Shown: piece by piece, positions 51,679 through 61,725 of the stretch | Position numbering within the stretch: position 1 is the stretch's first letter | Layout of the letters: each line of letters starts with the position of its first letter | NCBI RefSeq assembly: GCF_900156865.1 | Contig: NZ_LT732529.1 | Coordinates: 4,385,430 to 4,449,429 of the forward strand | Length of the DNA: 64,000 nt | Reading direction: 5' to 3' | Origin: Litchfieldia sinesaloumensis | Lineage (GTDB): Bacteria; Bacillota; Bacilli; Bacillales; Bacillaceae_L | Program-made: the position numbers and the translations under genes | Notes under the pieces: generated by a model | Databases searched by the model: none | What the model saw: the letters and a program-made list of their open reading frames with translations, nothing else | What the model was told of the DNA's origin: nothing

Positions 51679-53754
51679 TTGAATAGCGGTATAAGTGAAA
51701 AACGAGTTGAAAACGAAATTAATAAAAGTGAATATGCAGCATGGTTACAATATGCTCCTAAAGAGAAGAATCACTGGGTCAAAAAACATGAGACACTGCT
51801 GAGTCAGATAGTAGTATCAAATGAATCTTTGCTTATTCATTCAGCAAGACAGGAGCTAAGTAGGGGTTTTAAGTCCATGCTTGGGAGTGAGCCCGCTGTT
51901 TCGGCAGAAAGTGATGGAGGATCAGGGGTTATTTTGGCAACCATTCATGAACAATTACCAGTTGATACATCAGAGCTAGGATCATTAAATGATGAAAGCT
52001 ACATGATCCAGACAGTAGATAACTCTCTTTATTTAATAGGTAAGTCAGAAAAAGGCGTATTATATGCGGCTTTCCATTTGTTACGGCTTATTCAACAGGA
52101 AAAAGACCTGCTTTCATTAACCGTTATTGAAGCACCAGTGAACCAAATAAGAATGATAAATCACTGGGATAATATGGACGGCTCAATTGAACGCGGATAC
52201 GCTGGTAAATCGATTTTTTATAAAGATTATCAGTTTATCGGGGACTGGACTAGGATTAAAGATTATGCAAGACTACTAGCTTCTGTGGGAATAAATGCAG
52301 TTTCGATAAACAATGTAAATGTACATGAGATTGAAACGAAATTAATCACGAGCGTATACCTACCAGATGTCGCAAAGGTAGCTGAAATCTTCCGGGCGTA
52401 TGGGATTAAAACCTACCTAAGTGCGAATTATGCGAGTCCAATCCAGCTAGGTGATCTACAAACTGCCGATCCTCTAAATGAGGATGTGAAGAGTTGGTGG
52501 AAGGAAAAAGTAAAAGAAGTGTACAGCTATATTCCGGACTTTGGTGGGTTTGTCATTAAGGCAGATTCAGAGCATCGTCCGGGACCGTTTACATATAATC
52601 GGACCCATGCAGATGGGGCAAATATGCTAGGTGAAGCATTGAACCCATTTGGAGGAGTGGTGTTCTGGAGATGTTTTGTGTATAACTGCGTTCAAGACTG
52701 GCGGGATCGTAAGACTGATCGGGCAAGAGCGGCATATGATCATTTCCAGCCACTAGATGGCCAATTTTTAGATAATGTTGTTTTACAAATCAAGAACGGA
52801 CCTATGGATTTCCAAGTAAGGGAACCTGTTTCTCCGTTATTTGGGGCAATGCCTAAAACAAATCAAGTTCTAGAATTTCAGGTTACCCAGGAATATACAG
52901 GGCAACAGAAACATCTATGCTACCTCATTCCTCAATGGAAGGAAGTATTGGACTTCGATACGTTTGCTAAAGGTGAGGGATCTACTATTAAAAAGATTGT
53001 CTCGGGTTCCCTGTATCAAAATACATTAAGTGGAATCACTGCTGTATCTAATATTGGTGACAATCTGAACTGGAATGGCCATACTCTCGCACAAGCGAAC
53101 TTCTACGGATATGGACGACTTATATGGAATCCAGATTTAGCTGCCTCTACCATAACTGAAGAGTGGATTGAACAAACATTTGGTAAGGATAAATTCGTGC
53201 TAGAACAAATCAAGGATATGCTTCATAAGTCTTGGAGCATTTATGAAAAATACACGGCTCCCTTAGGAGTTGGCTGGATGGTCAATCCGGGTCATCACTA
53301 TGGACCAAATGTCGATGGATATGAGTATGACGTGTGGGGCACCTATCATTTTGCTGATTGGAAAGGAATAGGTGTAAATCGTACATTAAAGAATGGAACC
53401 GGATATACGGGGCAATATTTCAAGGAGAATCAAGAACTCTATGAATCTTTGGAAACATGTCCAGATGAACTTATTTTATTCTTCCATCATGTTCCGTATA
53501 CACATGTTTTAAAATCTGGCTGTACTGTCATTCAACATATTTACAACACTCATTTTGAGGGCGTAGATGATACGGAAAATCTAGTGTTCCAATGGAAACA
53601 GCTCGAAGGAAAAGTGGATACGGTCAGGTACGAGGGAATATTATCTCGATTAGAAGAGCAACATGAGCACTCAAAAGAGTGGCGAGACAAAATCAACACC
53701 TATTTTTATAGAAAATCAGGAATTGATGACGAAAAACAGCGGAAGATTTATTAA
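51679..53754 (+). CDS. aguA: Alpha-glucuronidase, glycoside hydrolase family 67
   Basis: 691-aa cytoplasmic enzyme (no signal peptide) that removes (4-O-methyl-)glucuronic acid from the non-reducing end of xylo-oligosaccharides. GH67 landmarks are [20 protein letters not shown] near residue 158, the acid catalyst region [13 protein letters not shown] near 290, and [21 protein letters not shown] near 370-390 carrying the second acidic pair. The TTG at 51679 follows TAGGAGGGAG. It lies between the importer and the exo-oligoxylanase genes, so imported aldouronates are its likely substrates. Length is normal for the family. Confidence 0.93.
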   Translation: MNSGISEKRVENEINKSEYAAWLQYAPKEKNHWVKKHETLLSQIVVSNESLLIHSARQELSRGFKSMLGSEPAVSAESDGGSGVILATIHEQLPVDTSELGSLNDESYMIQTVDNSLYLIGKSEKGVLYAAFHLLRLIQQEKDLLSLTVIEAPVNQIRMINHWDNMDGSIERGYAGKSIFYKDYQFIGDWTRIKDYARLLASVGINAVSINNVNVHEIETKLITSVYLPDVAKVAEIFRAYGIKTYLSANYASPIQLGDLQTADPLNEDVKSWWKEKVKEVYSYIPDFGGFVIKADSEHRPGPFTYNRTHADGANMLGEALNPFGGVVFWRCFVYNCVQDWRDRKTDRARAAYDHFQPLDGQFLDNVVLQIKNGPMDFQVREPVSPLFGAMPKTNQVLEFQVTQEYTGQQKHLCYLIPQWKEVLDFDTFAKGEGSTIKKIVSGSLYQNTLSGITAVSNIGDNLNWNGHTLAQANFYGYGRLIWNPDLAASTITEEWIEQTFGKDKFVLEQIKDMLHKSWSIYEKYTAPLGVGWMVNPGHHYGPNVDGYEYDVWGTYHFADWKGIGVNRTLKNGTGYTGQYFKENQELYESLETCPDELILFFHHVPYTHVLKSGCTVIQHIYNTHFEGVDDTENLVFQWKQLEGKVDTVRYEGILSRLEEQHEHSKEWRDKINTYFYRKSGIDDEKQRKIY

Positions 53755-53795
53755 GTATGAATAGAGTAATCGAATCGTAGAAAGGGAGAGAAAAA

Positions 53796-54938
53796 ATGAC
53801 AAAAGGAGCATTTCATACAGGACAATATCGTAACTTGTTTAAAGAATATGGATATTCAGAAGAGGAAATTCAAGCACGTCTTGAGGATACTTGGAATCAG
53901 ATCTTCTACGGAGATGAAGATACAAAAATCTATTATACAAGTGAAGATGGCGGTGGCTATTTAGTAGACACAGGAAATAACGACGTTCGTACAGAGGGAA
54001 TGTCGTATGGAATGATGATGGCTGTACAGCTAGATAAACAAGAAGAATTTGACCGCATCTGGTCTTGGGCAAAGAAAAATATGTATATGACGGAAGGAGT
54101 ACATGCTGGCTATTTCGCTTGGTCATGTGCCCTGGATGGAAAAAAGAATGCATTTGGTCCTGCCCCAGATGGAGAGGAGTTTTTTGCTTTAGCATTATTC
54201 TTTGCCTCGCACCGTTGGGGTGATCGAGAGGAACCGTTTAATTATAGTGTTCAGGCCAAGGAACTCCTAAAGGATTGTATTCATAAAGGAGAAAATAATG
54301 ATGGTTTTCCTATGTGGAATCCTGATAATAAACTCATTAAGTTTATCCCCGATTGCGAGTTTTCAGATCCATCCTATCATCTGCCTCATTTTTACGAACT
54401 ATTTTCACTCTGGGCGTATCCTGAGGACCAACAATTTTGGAAGGAAGCAGCCGAAGCAAGTAGGGAATATTTAAAACTTGCCTGCCATCCAGAGACTGGT
54501 TTAGCACCAGAGTATGCACATTATGACGGAACACCAAACCACATCAGAGGTTTCGGTCACTTCTTTAGTGATTCGTACCGAGTAGCCGCTAATATTGGCT
54601 TAGATGCGGAATGGTTTGGTGAATACGAGTGGGCGAAAGAAGAAGTAGATAAAATACAAAGGTTCTTTGCTGACAAGACACCTGAAGACTACCGACGATA
54701 TAAAATTGATGGGGAGCCATTTGAAGAAAAATCTCTTCATCCAGTGGGTTTAATCGCAACAAATGCCATGGCTTCATTAGCATCGGTTGATGGTCCGCAT
54801 GCGAAAGAAACGGTGGATTTATTTTGGAACACACCTGTACGTAAAGGGATAAGACGTTACTACGATAATTGTTTGTACTTATTTAGCATGCTTGCCTTAA
54901 GTGGTAATTATAAAATTTGGATGCCAAAGGGTGAGTAA
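53796..54938 (+). CDS. Reducing-end xylose-releasing exo-oligoxylanase, GH8
   Basis: 380-aa intracellular GH8 enzyme, very close in memory to B. halodurans Rex. The general acid Glu lies in DVRTEGMSYGMMMAVQ near residue 69 and the base Asp in GHFFSDSYRVAANIGLDAEW near 262. It trims xylose from the reducing ends of xylo-oligosaccharides. There is no signal peptide. AAAGGGAGAG precedes the ATG. It sits 41 bases after aguA and 15 before the GH43 gene, one operon. Length is slightly shorter than B. halodurans Rex (388 aa). Confidence 0.92.
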   Translation: MTKGAFHTGQYRNLFKEYGYSEEEIQARLEDTWNQIFYGDEDTKIYYTSEDGGGYLVDTGNNDVRTEGMSYGMMMAVQLDKQEEFDRIWSWAKKNMYMTEGVHAGYFAWSCALDGKKNAFGPAPDGEEFFALALFFASHRWGDREEPFNYSVQAKELLKDCIHKGENNDGFPMWNPDNKLIKFIPDCEFSDPSYHLPHFYELFSLWAYPEDQQFWKEAAEASREYLKLACHPETGLAPEYAHYDGTPNHIRGFGHFFSDSYRVAANIGLDAEWFGEYEWAKEEVDKIQRFFADKTPEDYRRYKIDGEPFEEKSLHPVGLIATNAMASLASVDGPHAKETVDLFWNTPVRKGIRRYYDNCLYLFSMLALSGNYKIWMPKGE

Positions 54939-54953
54939 CAGAGGAGGATACTA

Positions 54954-56504
54954 ATGACTACTAATAAGAGGTATAGAAACCCAGTTATATCAGGATTTTA
55001 TCCTGACCCAAGTGTGATTCGTGTAGGAGATGATGATTTTTATTTAGTAACCAGTTCATTTGAATACTTTCCAGCAGTACCCATTTTTCATAGCAAAGAT
55101 TTAATCAATTGGGAGCAAATTGGCAGTGTATTAACGAGAGAAGATCAAGTGAATCTATCAAAATCGAAAAGCTCTCAAGGAATTTATGCACCCACATTAC
55201 GATACAATGATGGTACGTTTTATATGATTGTAACGGATGTAATGGGACATGGGAATTTTTATGTGTCGGCAAAAGAACCAAGAGGACCATGGTCAGCCCC
55301 AATAAAAATACCATATGGCAACATTGACCCATCCTTAATGTTCGATGAGGACGGGAAGGTTTATGTGTCTGTTCAGAATGGAGAAGGATTAGGTTCCCAT
55401 ATTATTCAATATGAAATCGATATTGAAACAGGAGAAGCACTAACCGAGCCTGTTGTTGTTTTCCATGGTGACGGAGGTGTATGGACTGAGGCACCACATC
55501 TATACAAAATTAATGGCATGTATTATATGTTAACTGCTTGTGGAGGAACAGCAGAAGATCATCGAGCAATCATAGGGCGAAGTGCAAATCCATACGGCCC
55601 ATTTGAGCGTTTAGAGCATCCAATCTTAACACATAACAGGTTAAAGGATCACATCTTACAGAACTTAGGCCACGCTGATTTAGTTGATGATAAACATGGG
55701 AATTGGTGGGCTGTATTTTTAGGAATACGTTCTATTAATCAAGAATATGGACATTTAGGTAGAGAGACCTTTTTAGCACCCGTCACATGGACAGAGGATG
55801 GCTGGCCGATGATTGATAACAATGAAGGAACGGTTGATGTAATCATGGAGACGGATGCTCTCTTGGGTGAATCGATTTTACTTGAAAGTGTAACTACTAG
55901 AGATGAGTTTGACGATAGTAGACTAGCACCAACATGGTTCTTTCTACGCACTAATCCAGTAGACACTTATTCTTTAACAGAACGTAGTAGCTGGCTCCAG
56001 ATGATTGGAAATGCATATAATTTAAATGATATTGCTACACCTGCATTTATTTGTCGGCCTCAGCAGCATCATAATATGGAGTTTAATACTTTACTAGACT
56101 TTAATCCTGTGGTTGATGGAGAGGAAGCTGGAATAGCAGTACGTTTAAATGAATATGCTCATTATGAAATAGGTCTTAAATGTATAGATGGAAAGCGGTT
56201 TGTTGTTGCCACCCAAACGATAAATGGAAAAACAACTGAAACCGCGCGAGTTGAAACCGGAATGGGTCCACTTCACTTATCTATTAAAGCAAACGAAGAG
56301 ACGTATCTATTCAGGTTTGCTTCTATTGAACATGAATGGATTGAGATTGCAAAAGCTTCTGCAGCATTTCTTGCTCCTGAGAAAAATGGGGGCTATGCAA
56401 CTACATTTACCGGGGTATGTCTCGGAATGTATGCAACAGGAAACGGCGAGGAAAGTACAACACCTGCGTATTTTGATTGGGTTTCTTATACTGGGAGCTT
56501 TTAA
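54954..56504 (+). CDS. Beta-xylosidase/alpha-arabinofuranosidase, GH43
   Basis: 516-aa intracellular enzyme. The five-bladed propeller domain (about 1-310) has the base Asp in FYPDPSVIRVGDDDFYLVTS near residue 18, the second Asp in GNIDPSLMFDEDGKVY near 125 and the acid Glu in VWTEAPHLYKINGMYYML near 180. A C-terminal beta-sandwich domain follows, as in GH43 xylosidases (XynB type). It would split xylobiose and short oligomers or remove arabinose. AGAGGAGG precedes the ATG. It follows the GH8 gene by 15 bases. Confidence 0.9.
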   Translation: MTTNKRYRNPVISGFYPDPSVIRVGDDDFYLVTSSFEYFPAVPIFHSKDLINWEQIGSVLTREDQVNLSKSKSSQGIYAPTLRYNDGTFYMIVTDVMGHGNFYVSAKEPRGPWSAPIKIPYGNIDPSLMFDEDGKVYVSVQNGEGLGSHIIQYEIDIETGEALTEPVVVFHGDGGVWTEAPHLYKINGMYYMLTACGGTAEDHRAIIGRSANPYGPFERLEHPILTHNRLKDHILQNLGHADLVDDKHGNWWAVFLGIRSINQEYGHLGRETFLAPVTWTEDGWPMIDNNEGTVDVIMETDALLGESILLESVTTRDEFDDSRLAPTWFFLRTNPVDTYSLTERSSWLQMIGNAYNLNDIATPAFICRPQQHHNMEFNTLLDFNPVVDGEEAGIAVRLNEYAHYEIGLKCIDGKRFVVATQTINGKTTETARVETGMGPLHLSIKANEETYLFRFASIEHEWIEIAKASAAFLAPEKNGGYATTFTGVCLGMYATGNGEESTTPAYFDWVSYTGSF

Positions 56505-56549
56505 ACATACATAAAGTTACTCATCACAGGGAAGGGAGTGACTGCACAC

Positions 56550-57617
56550 ATGAAAATGGTGTTTAGATGGTTTGGGGAAGGGAACGACACAGTTCCCCTT
56601 TCCTATATTAAGCAAATTCCCGGGGTGGAAGGAATTGTGTGGGCATTACACGATTTGAATCCGGGTGAAATTTGGCCAATTGAAAGAATCCTTGAAGTGA
56701 AACAAATGGCAGAACGACACGGATTTCATCTAGATGTTGTTGAAAGTGTAAATGTACATGAAGATATCAAGCTTGGGCTTCCGACTAGGGATCAATATAT
56801 ACATAATTATATCGAAACAATTAAAAATCTAGCAAAAGTAGGCGTGAAAGTCATTTGCTATAATTTTATGCCTGTGTTTGATTGGATTCGTAGTGATTTA
56901 TTTAAGGAACTAGGAGACGGTTCGACAGCTTTATTCTATGAAAAGGCAAAAATTGAAGGTATAAGTCCTGATAAGTTAGTTAGTAGTTTCCTAGAGAATA
57001 AAGAATTTTCATTACCTGGATGGGAGCCAGAACGATTACAGCGTTTAACAGAGCTATTCGAAGCATATGAGAATGTGTCAGTAGGTCAACTATGGGATAA
57101 CTTAAAGTATTTCTTAGAACACATTATACCAGTAGCAGAACAGCATGGTATTAAGATGGCCATTCATCCTGATGATCCACCGTGGCCAGTCTTTGGATTA
57201 CCGCGAATTATTACGAATCGTGAAAATATAAGAACACTTTTGCGTTTGGTTAATCACCCAAACAATGGGCTTACCTTTTGTACGGGTTCATTAGGTGCAA
57301 ATCCTCTGAATGATTTACCAGGGATGATTCGTGAGTTCGGAGACCGTATTCATTTTGCACATATCCGTAATTTAAAACGCTATGAAAACGGGGATTTTAT
57401 TGAAACCTCACATCGAACAGGTGATGGTTCAGTTGACGTTCACGAGGTTGTGAAAGCATACCATGAGATTGGCTTCACGGGGTACGCTAGACCAGATCAT
57501 GGCCGACATATTTGGAATGAAGAATGTCGCCCAGGATATGGTTTATATGATCGAGCACTTGGAATCATGTACCTGTGGGGGATTTGGGATACACTGGTAC
57601 GAATGAAAGAAGGGTGA
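56550..57617 (+). CDS. uxuA: Mannonate dehydratase
   Basis: 355-aa TIM-barrel enzyme converting D-mannonate to 2-keto-3-deoxy-D-gluconate. Family features are [20 protein letters not shown] at the N-terminus, [20 protein letters not shown] near residue 110, [20 protein letters not shown] near 212, [12 protein letters not shown] near 250, and [10 protein letters not shown] and [12 protein letters not shown] at the C-terminal metal site. ATG 56550 with AAGGGAGTG at ten bases is preferred over GTG 56538, which lies in that site. It links glucuronate released by AguA to central metabolism. Confidence 0.92.
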   Translation: MKMVFRWFGEGNDTVPLSYIKQIPGVEGIVWALHDLNPGEIWPIERILEVKQMAERHGFHLDVVESVNVHEDIKLGLPTRDQYIHNYIETIKNLAKVGVKVICYNFMPVFDWIRSDLFKELGDGSTALFYEKAKIEGISPDKLVSSFLENKEFSLPGWEPERLQRLTELFEAYENVSVGQLWDNLKYFLEHIIPVAEQHGIKMAIHPDDPPWPVFGLPRIITNRENIRTLLRLVNHPNNGLTFCTGSLGANPLNDLPGMIREFGDRIHFAHIRNLKRYENGDFIETSHRTGDGSVDVHEVVKAYHEIGFTGYARPDHGRHIWNEECRPGYGLYDRALGIMYLWGIWDTLVRMKEG

Positions 57618-57621
57618 TGAC

Positions 57622-58470
57622 TTGTTTGCATTAAATAGTAATCTCAAAGGGAAGGTTGCTGTTATCACAGGTGGAAGTGGTGTTCTTTGTAGTGCTATGG
57701 CAAGAGAGCTCGGAAGACAAGGCGTGAAGGTGGCACTTTTAAATCGTGATGTGGAAAAGGGTAGAATAGTAGAAAAAGATATTATTGACGCAGGAGGAGA
57801 AGCCCTAGCGGTTTCCTGTAATGTGTTAAACCAGCAAAGTGTTAAAGAAGCAAGACAAGTAATAGTCGAGCGATTCGGGGCTTGCGATATTTTAATAAAT
57901 GGAGCGGGTGGAAATCATCCGGAAGGGATTACAACAAACGAAACATTCCGTTTAGAGGACTTAGAGAATCAAAACATTCAAACATTTTTTGATTTGACGA
58001 AAGAAGGTTTCGGATTTGTGTTTGATTTAAACATTCTTGGAACATTACTCCCAACACAGGAATTTGCTAAAGATATGGTAAACCGAAAAAGTTCAGTCAT
58101 TATTAATATGTCTTCTATGAGCGCTCCATCTCCGATGACAAAAGTTCCTGCTTATAGTGCTGCAAAAGCAGGAGTTGAAAATCTAACAAAATGGTTAGCG
58201 GTCCATTTTGCGGATGTAGGATTGAGGGTGAATGCAATTGCTCCAGGCTTTTTTCTTACTGAGCAAAATAAGAACTTATTGACTAATGAAGATGGTTCTT
58301 TAACAGAAAGATCGAGAAAGATTATATCACATACACCAATGAGAAGATTCGGTAAGCCAGATGATTTACTAGGCACTATGCTGTGGTTAGTAGATGAGAA
58401 TATGTCAGGTTTTGTTACTGGAGTAACCATACCAGTTGATGGTGGGTTTATGGCGTATTCGGGGGTGTAA
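57622..58470 (+). CDS. uxuB: Mannonate oxidoreductase, SDR family (UxuB/YjmF type)
   Basis: 282-aa short-chain dehydrogenase. The nucleotide motif is [20 protein letters not shown] near residue 14. [11 protein letters not shown] is near 92. The catalytic Ser and Tyr-Lys are in [24 protein letters not shown] (Tyr and Lys four apart). [19 protein letters not shown] ends the fold. The length and NHPEG loop match B. subtilis YjmF-type fructuronate reductases that make mannonate for UxuA. The TTG start is four bases after the uxuA stop with GAAGGGTGATG upstream. It is the last gene of the locus; uxaC, kdgK and kdgA are not in the window. Confidence 0.87.
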   Translation: MFALNSNLKGKVAVITGGSGVLCSAMARELGRQGVKVALLNRDVEKGRIVEKDIIDAGGEALAVSCNVLNQQSVKEARQVIVERFGACDILINGAGGNHPEGITTNETFRLEDLENQNIQTFFDLTKEGFGFVFDLNILGTLLPTQEFAKDMVNRKSSVIINMSSMSAPSPMTKVPAYSAAKAGVENLTKWLAVHFADVGLRVNAIAPGFFLTEQNKNLLTNEDGSLTERSRKIISHTPMRRFGKPDDLLGTMLWLVDENMSGFVTGVTIPVDGGFMAYSGV

Positions 58471-58486
58471 TTCCTAGAAAACACAT

Positions 58487-58533
58487 AAAGCACCTAGCAT
58501 ACCGTATTGATAATGGTAGCCAGGTGCTTTTAT
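58487..58533 (+). terminator. Terminator of the xylan/glucuronate operon
   Basis: AAAGCACCT (58487-58495) and AGGTGCTTT (58522-58530) form a 9-bp stem with an inner ACC/GGT pairing. T-rich sequence follows. Confidence 0.75.
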
Positions 58534-58574
58534 ATTAACCGTACGTAAAGTGGAGTCTGTATAAATAATAAGGA

Positions 58575-58916
58575 TTATACGTCTTGCGCATATCTTTCAT
58601 CTGGAATCTTTGTAAGAGTAACATACAAGCTTACGTTTTCAGAGCCATTGTTGACGAAACTCAAATTCTCTTCGCCGTTACAAACAATCACATCACTCTT
58701 TTTCACCTTTACTTCTTGTTCATTAATTGTAAAAGTACCTTCACCTGAGAGCACAAGTAGGTAGACATTTGAGCCTGGATGCTGATGTGCAGGAAGGGCT
58801 TGGTCTGGCATAAAGTTAAGTACAAAGACCGTGCTTCCGCCTTCTTTAAAGATGACACGCTTTGTAAGTCTTTCTTCGTTATATTCAATGAAGCTATCGA
58901 GCATTTCTTTCTTCAT
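58575..58916 (-). CDS. Cupin-domain protein
   Basis: 113-aa single-domain cupin. The metal-binding motif reads ALPAHQHPGSNVYLLVLSGEG near residue 45, with two His and a following GTFTINEQEVKVKKSDVIVC strand. The second motif is NLSFVNNGSENVSLYV. AGGAG eight bases upstream decides ATG 58916; the frame is open to 58961. It is a stand-alone gene converging on uxuB. Small cupins of this kind have many possible roles, so no reaction is assigned. Confidence 0.78.
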   Translation of the reverse strand: MKKEMLDSFIEYNEERLTKRVIFKEGGSTVFVLNFMPDQALPAHQHPGSNVYLLVLSGEGTFTINEQEVKVKKSDVIVCNGEENLSFVNNGSENVSLYVTLTKIPDERYAQDV

Positions 58917-59049
58917 CTGAATCGCTCCTTTATATGTTTTATTCATATTATCTATCCCCATTATAGATTAGTATTAATAGTATTTATGTGATTTATATCA
59001 TTGCTTCTTCATATAAATATAGTGGACACACTGTTATACAACAATAATG

Positions 59050-59078
59050 TTGAGTTGTCTATACGGATAGTTTATAAT
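59050..59078 (+). promoter_or_regulatory. Sigma-A promoter of the AGCS symporter gene
   Basis: TTGAGT (59050-59055) and TATAAT (59073-59078) with a 17-base spacer, 39 bases before the start codon. Confidence 0.65.
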
Positions 59079-59116
59079 TCGTAATATACCAAATTTTCTA
59101 AAATCTATAAGGGGGT

Positions 59117-60613
59117 ATGTATGTGCAGGCTTTAGCTGATTGGCTGAATGGAGTGCTTTGGAGCCCAGTTATGATTTATGGAATGCTAGGAGTAGGACTT
59201 TTATTTTCAATTTTAACTCGGTTTTTACAAGTAAGGCACATCAAAGATATGACATCTCTAATGTTTAAAGGGAAAAGCTCTGAAGCTGGTGTTTCTTCCT
59301 TCCAAGCGTTAGCGGTATCCTTATCGGGGCGTGTTGGAACAGGAAATATAGCAGGAACGGCAACAGCGATTGCATTTGGAGGGCCAGGGGCCGTATTTTG
59401 GATGTGGGCAATTGCCTTCATCGGAGCCTCTACGTCATTTATTGAATCAACTTTGGCTCAAATCTACAAAGAGAAACAAGATGGGCAATACCGTGGGGGT
59501 CCAGCGTATTACATAGAAAAAGGAATCGGTTGGAAGTGGTATGGAGTTATTTTTGCACTCGCAGCATTACTAGCGATGGCATTTCTAATGCCAGGAATCC
59601 AATCAAATTCCATTGCGGCTGGATTAGACAATGCTTTTGGGATTAATAAATGGGTAACAGCAGCCATTTTAGTTGTTTTAATCGGAGCAATTATCTTCGG
59701 GGGAATTAAAAGGATTGCAACAGTTGCACAGTATGTAGTGCCGTTCATGGCATTAGGGTATATGTTAATGGCAATTATTATTATGATTATGAATATTGAT
59801 CAACTGCCAGGTGTAATTGCATTAATTTTTAAAAGCGCTTTCGGAGCAGAGCAAGCATTTGGTGGTATTATCGGTATGGCAATTTCATGGGGAGTAAAAC
59901 GTGGTATTTACTCAAACGAAGCCGGTCAAGGTACAGGACCTCACGCAGCTGCTGCAGCGGAAGTATCGCATCCTGCTAAACAAGGTCTAGTTCAGGCTTC
60001 AGCAGTATATATTGATACTTTATTAGTTTGTTCGGCAACAGCATTTATGATCCTATTCACTGGCATGTATAACGTACAGGCGGAGGATGAATCCTTTATT
60101 GTTAATAATCTAGGAGAAACGGTTGAAGCTGGACCAGCGTTTACACAGGCTGCCGTTGAAACTGCACTACCTGGATTCGGTGCTGGATTTACTGCAGTTG
60201 CATTATTCTTCTTTGCATTCACAACGATTATGGCTTACTACTATATGGCTGAAACCAATATCGCTTATTTAATCCGAGGTAGGGATAGTAAGGTAGCCAT
60301 GTTTATATTAAAGATAGTCCTACTAGGTTCGATGACGTACGGTACTGTAAATGAAGCGAAGCTTGCCTGGGCATTCGGTGATATTGGTTTAGGATTAATG
60401 GTTTGGCTGAATGTTATTGCGATTCTCATCCTAGCTAAACCAGCGTTAGTCACATTACGAGACTACGAACGACAACGTAAGGCGGGCGTTGATCCGATCT
60501 TTAATCCAGAAAAACTAGGAATTAAAAATGCGGATTATTGGGTGAACGATTATAAACATGAAGACAATCCTTCAGGCTCGTTGGCAAATGACGATAAGTC
60601 GTTCCCAGGATAA
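59117..60613 (+). CDS. Sodium:alanine/glycine symporter, AGCS family
   Basis: 498-aa membrane transporter with about 11 helices. AGCS hallmarks are SLSGRVGTGNIAGTATAIAFGGPGAVFWMW-type sequence near residue 70, STSFIESTLAQIYKEKQDGQYRGGPAYYIEKG near 105 and SWGVKRGIYSNEAGQGTGPHAAAAAEVSHPAKQG-type sequence near 255. It takes up alanine, glycine or related amino acids with Na+. AGGGGGTATGTATGTG makes ATG 59117 or GTG 59123 possible. A strong promoter precedes it and a terminator follows. It is one gene. Confidence 0.9.
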   Translation: MYVQALADWLNGVLWSPVMIYGMLGVGLLFSILTRFLQVRHIKDMTSLMFKGKSSEAGVSSFQALAVSLSGRVGTGNIAGTATAIAFGGPGAVFWMWAIAFIGASTSFIESTLAQIYKEKQDGQYRGGPAYYIEKGIGWKWYGVIFALAALLAMAFLMPGIQSNSIAAGLDNAFGINKWVTAAILVVLIGAIIFGGIKRIATVAQYVVPFMALGYMLMAIIIMIMNIDQLPGVIALIFKSAFGAEQAFGGIIGMAISWGVKRGIYSNEAGQGTGPHAAAAAEVSHPAKQGLVQASAVYIDTLLVCSATAFMILFTGMYNVQAEDESFIVNNLGETVEAGPAFTQAAVETALPGFGAGFTAVALFFFAFTTIMAYYYMAETNIAYLIRGRDSKVAMFILKIVLLGSMTYGTVNEAKLAWAFGDIGLGLMVWLNVIAILILAKPALVTLRDYERQRKAGVDPIFNPEKLGIKNADYWVNDYKHEDNPSGSLANDDKSFPG

Positions 60614-60619
60614 AAAAGT

Positions 60620-60657
60620 AGACCGATAACCTATTAGAGGTTTTCGGTCTTTTTTTG
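60620..60657 (+). terminator. Terminator after the AGCS gene
   Basis: AGACCGATAACCT (60620-60632) pairs with AGGTTTTCGGTCT (60638-60650, one mismatch) and is followed by TTTTTTT. Confidence 0.85.
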
Positions 60658-60730
60658 GGATTAGATTTTGGTTCTCCATTGTTATGGGAGAGAGTAGGTT
60701 ATGGTTAACTTAGAATATGGTCTTTATTGG

Positions 60731-61600
60731 ATGTTGCGCATGTTTATGTCTAGAAAACTCGTAAAAACTATGCGAATCTCACGGTTTCACATGGTTTTAT
60801 CAAAAGATCTCACGAAAAGCATGCGTAAGTAGAAAAATTATACAAATGTTGCCCGTTTTAGAGCTAAAATTTCCAAAAAACGGAATTTACTCATGCCATT
60901 TCCTAGAAAACTCGTAAAACTCATGCGAATCTCACGGTTTCACATGGTTCTATCAAAAGATCTCACGAAAAGTATATGGAAGTGGAAAAGGTTTCCAAAT
61001 ACTTACCGTTTTAGTGCTAGAATTTCCAGACTATGGATGTTGCGCATGCCATTTCCTAGAAAACTCGTAAAACCCATGCGAATCTCACGGTTTCACATGG
61101 GTTTATCAAAAAATCTCAAGAAAAGCATGTGGAAGTGGAAAAGTTCTCCAAATATTAACCGTTTTAGAGCTAGAATTTCCAGACTATGGATGTTGCGCAT
61201 GCCATTTCCTAGAAAACTCGTAAAACCCATGCGAATCTCACGGTTTCACATGGTTTTATCAAAAGATCTTAAGAAAAGCATGTGGAAGTGAAAAGGTTCT
61301 CCAAATATTGCCTGTTTTAGAGCTAGAATTACCAAACTATGGATGTTGCGCATTGCTTTTTCTAGAAAACTCGTAAAAACTCATGCGAATCTCACGGTTC
61401 CACATGGTTTTATCAAAAGATCTTAAGAAAAGCATGTGGAAGTGGAAAAGATTTCCGAATATTGCCCGTTTTAGAGCTGGAATTACCAAACTATGGATGT
61501 TGCGCATGTTTATGTCTAGAAAACTCGTAAAACCCATGCGAATCTCACGGTTTCACATGGTTTTATCAAAAGATCTTAAAAAACTCATAAAAGTGGATAT
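60731..61600. repeat. 153-bp tandem repeat, about 5.7 copies
   Basis: The word CATG (or CATT) following ATGTTGCG recurs at 60739, 60892 (in a degenerate unit), 61045, 61198, 61351 and 61505, a period of 153 bases (last step 154). Each unit contains CTAGAAAACTCGTAAAA, ATGCGAATCTCACGGTTTC, ACATGGTTTTATCAAAAGAT and GTTTTAGAGCTAGAATT. Because 153 is a multiple of three, several frames stay open across units (for example 60893-61291, a 51-residue repeat). There is no convincing ribosome site and stop codons differ between copies. I see no supported gene in 60614-61725. Confidence 0.85.
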
Positions 61601-61725
61601 TACTTACAGTTTTTCGCCATTATAGGTGAGAATCATTTTATTTCTATAAAAGAATTCAAATATATGTCATTCTAGTTTAAAATTAAAGTTATACACAAAA
61701 TGCGCATGTATAAGGAAGGTCTACT

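Noticed and set aside
60855..61172. GTTTTAGAGCTA words recurring in the tandem repeat, identical to the start of the type II-A CRISPR repeat used with Cas9.
   Set aside because: The period is 153 bp with the whole unit conserved, there are no short repeats with unique spacers, no tracr-like anti-repeat and no cas gene. The 12-base match is coincidental.
60893..61291. Open frame of 132 codons with a 51-residue repeat (MPFPRKLVK...).
   Set aside because: It arises because the repeat length is divisible by three; other copies carry stops, there is no ribosome site, and the composition (Arg, Lys, Trp, Met rich) is unlike real proteins nearby.
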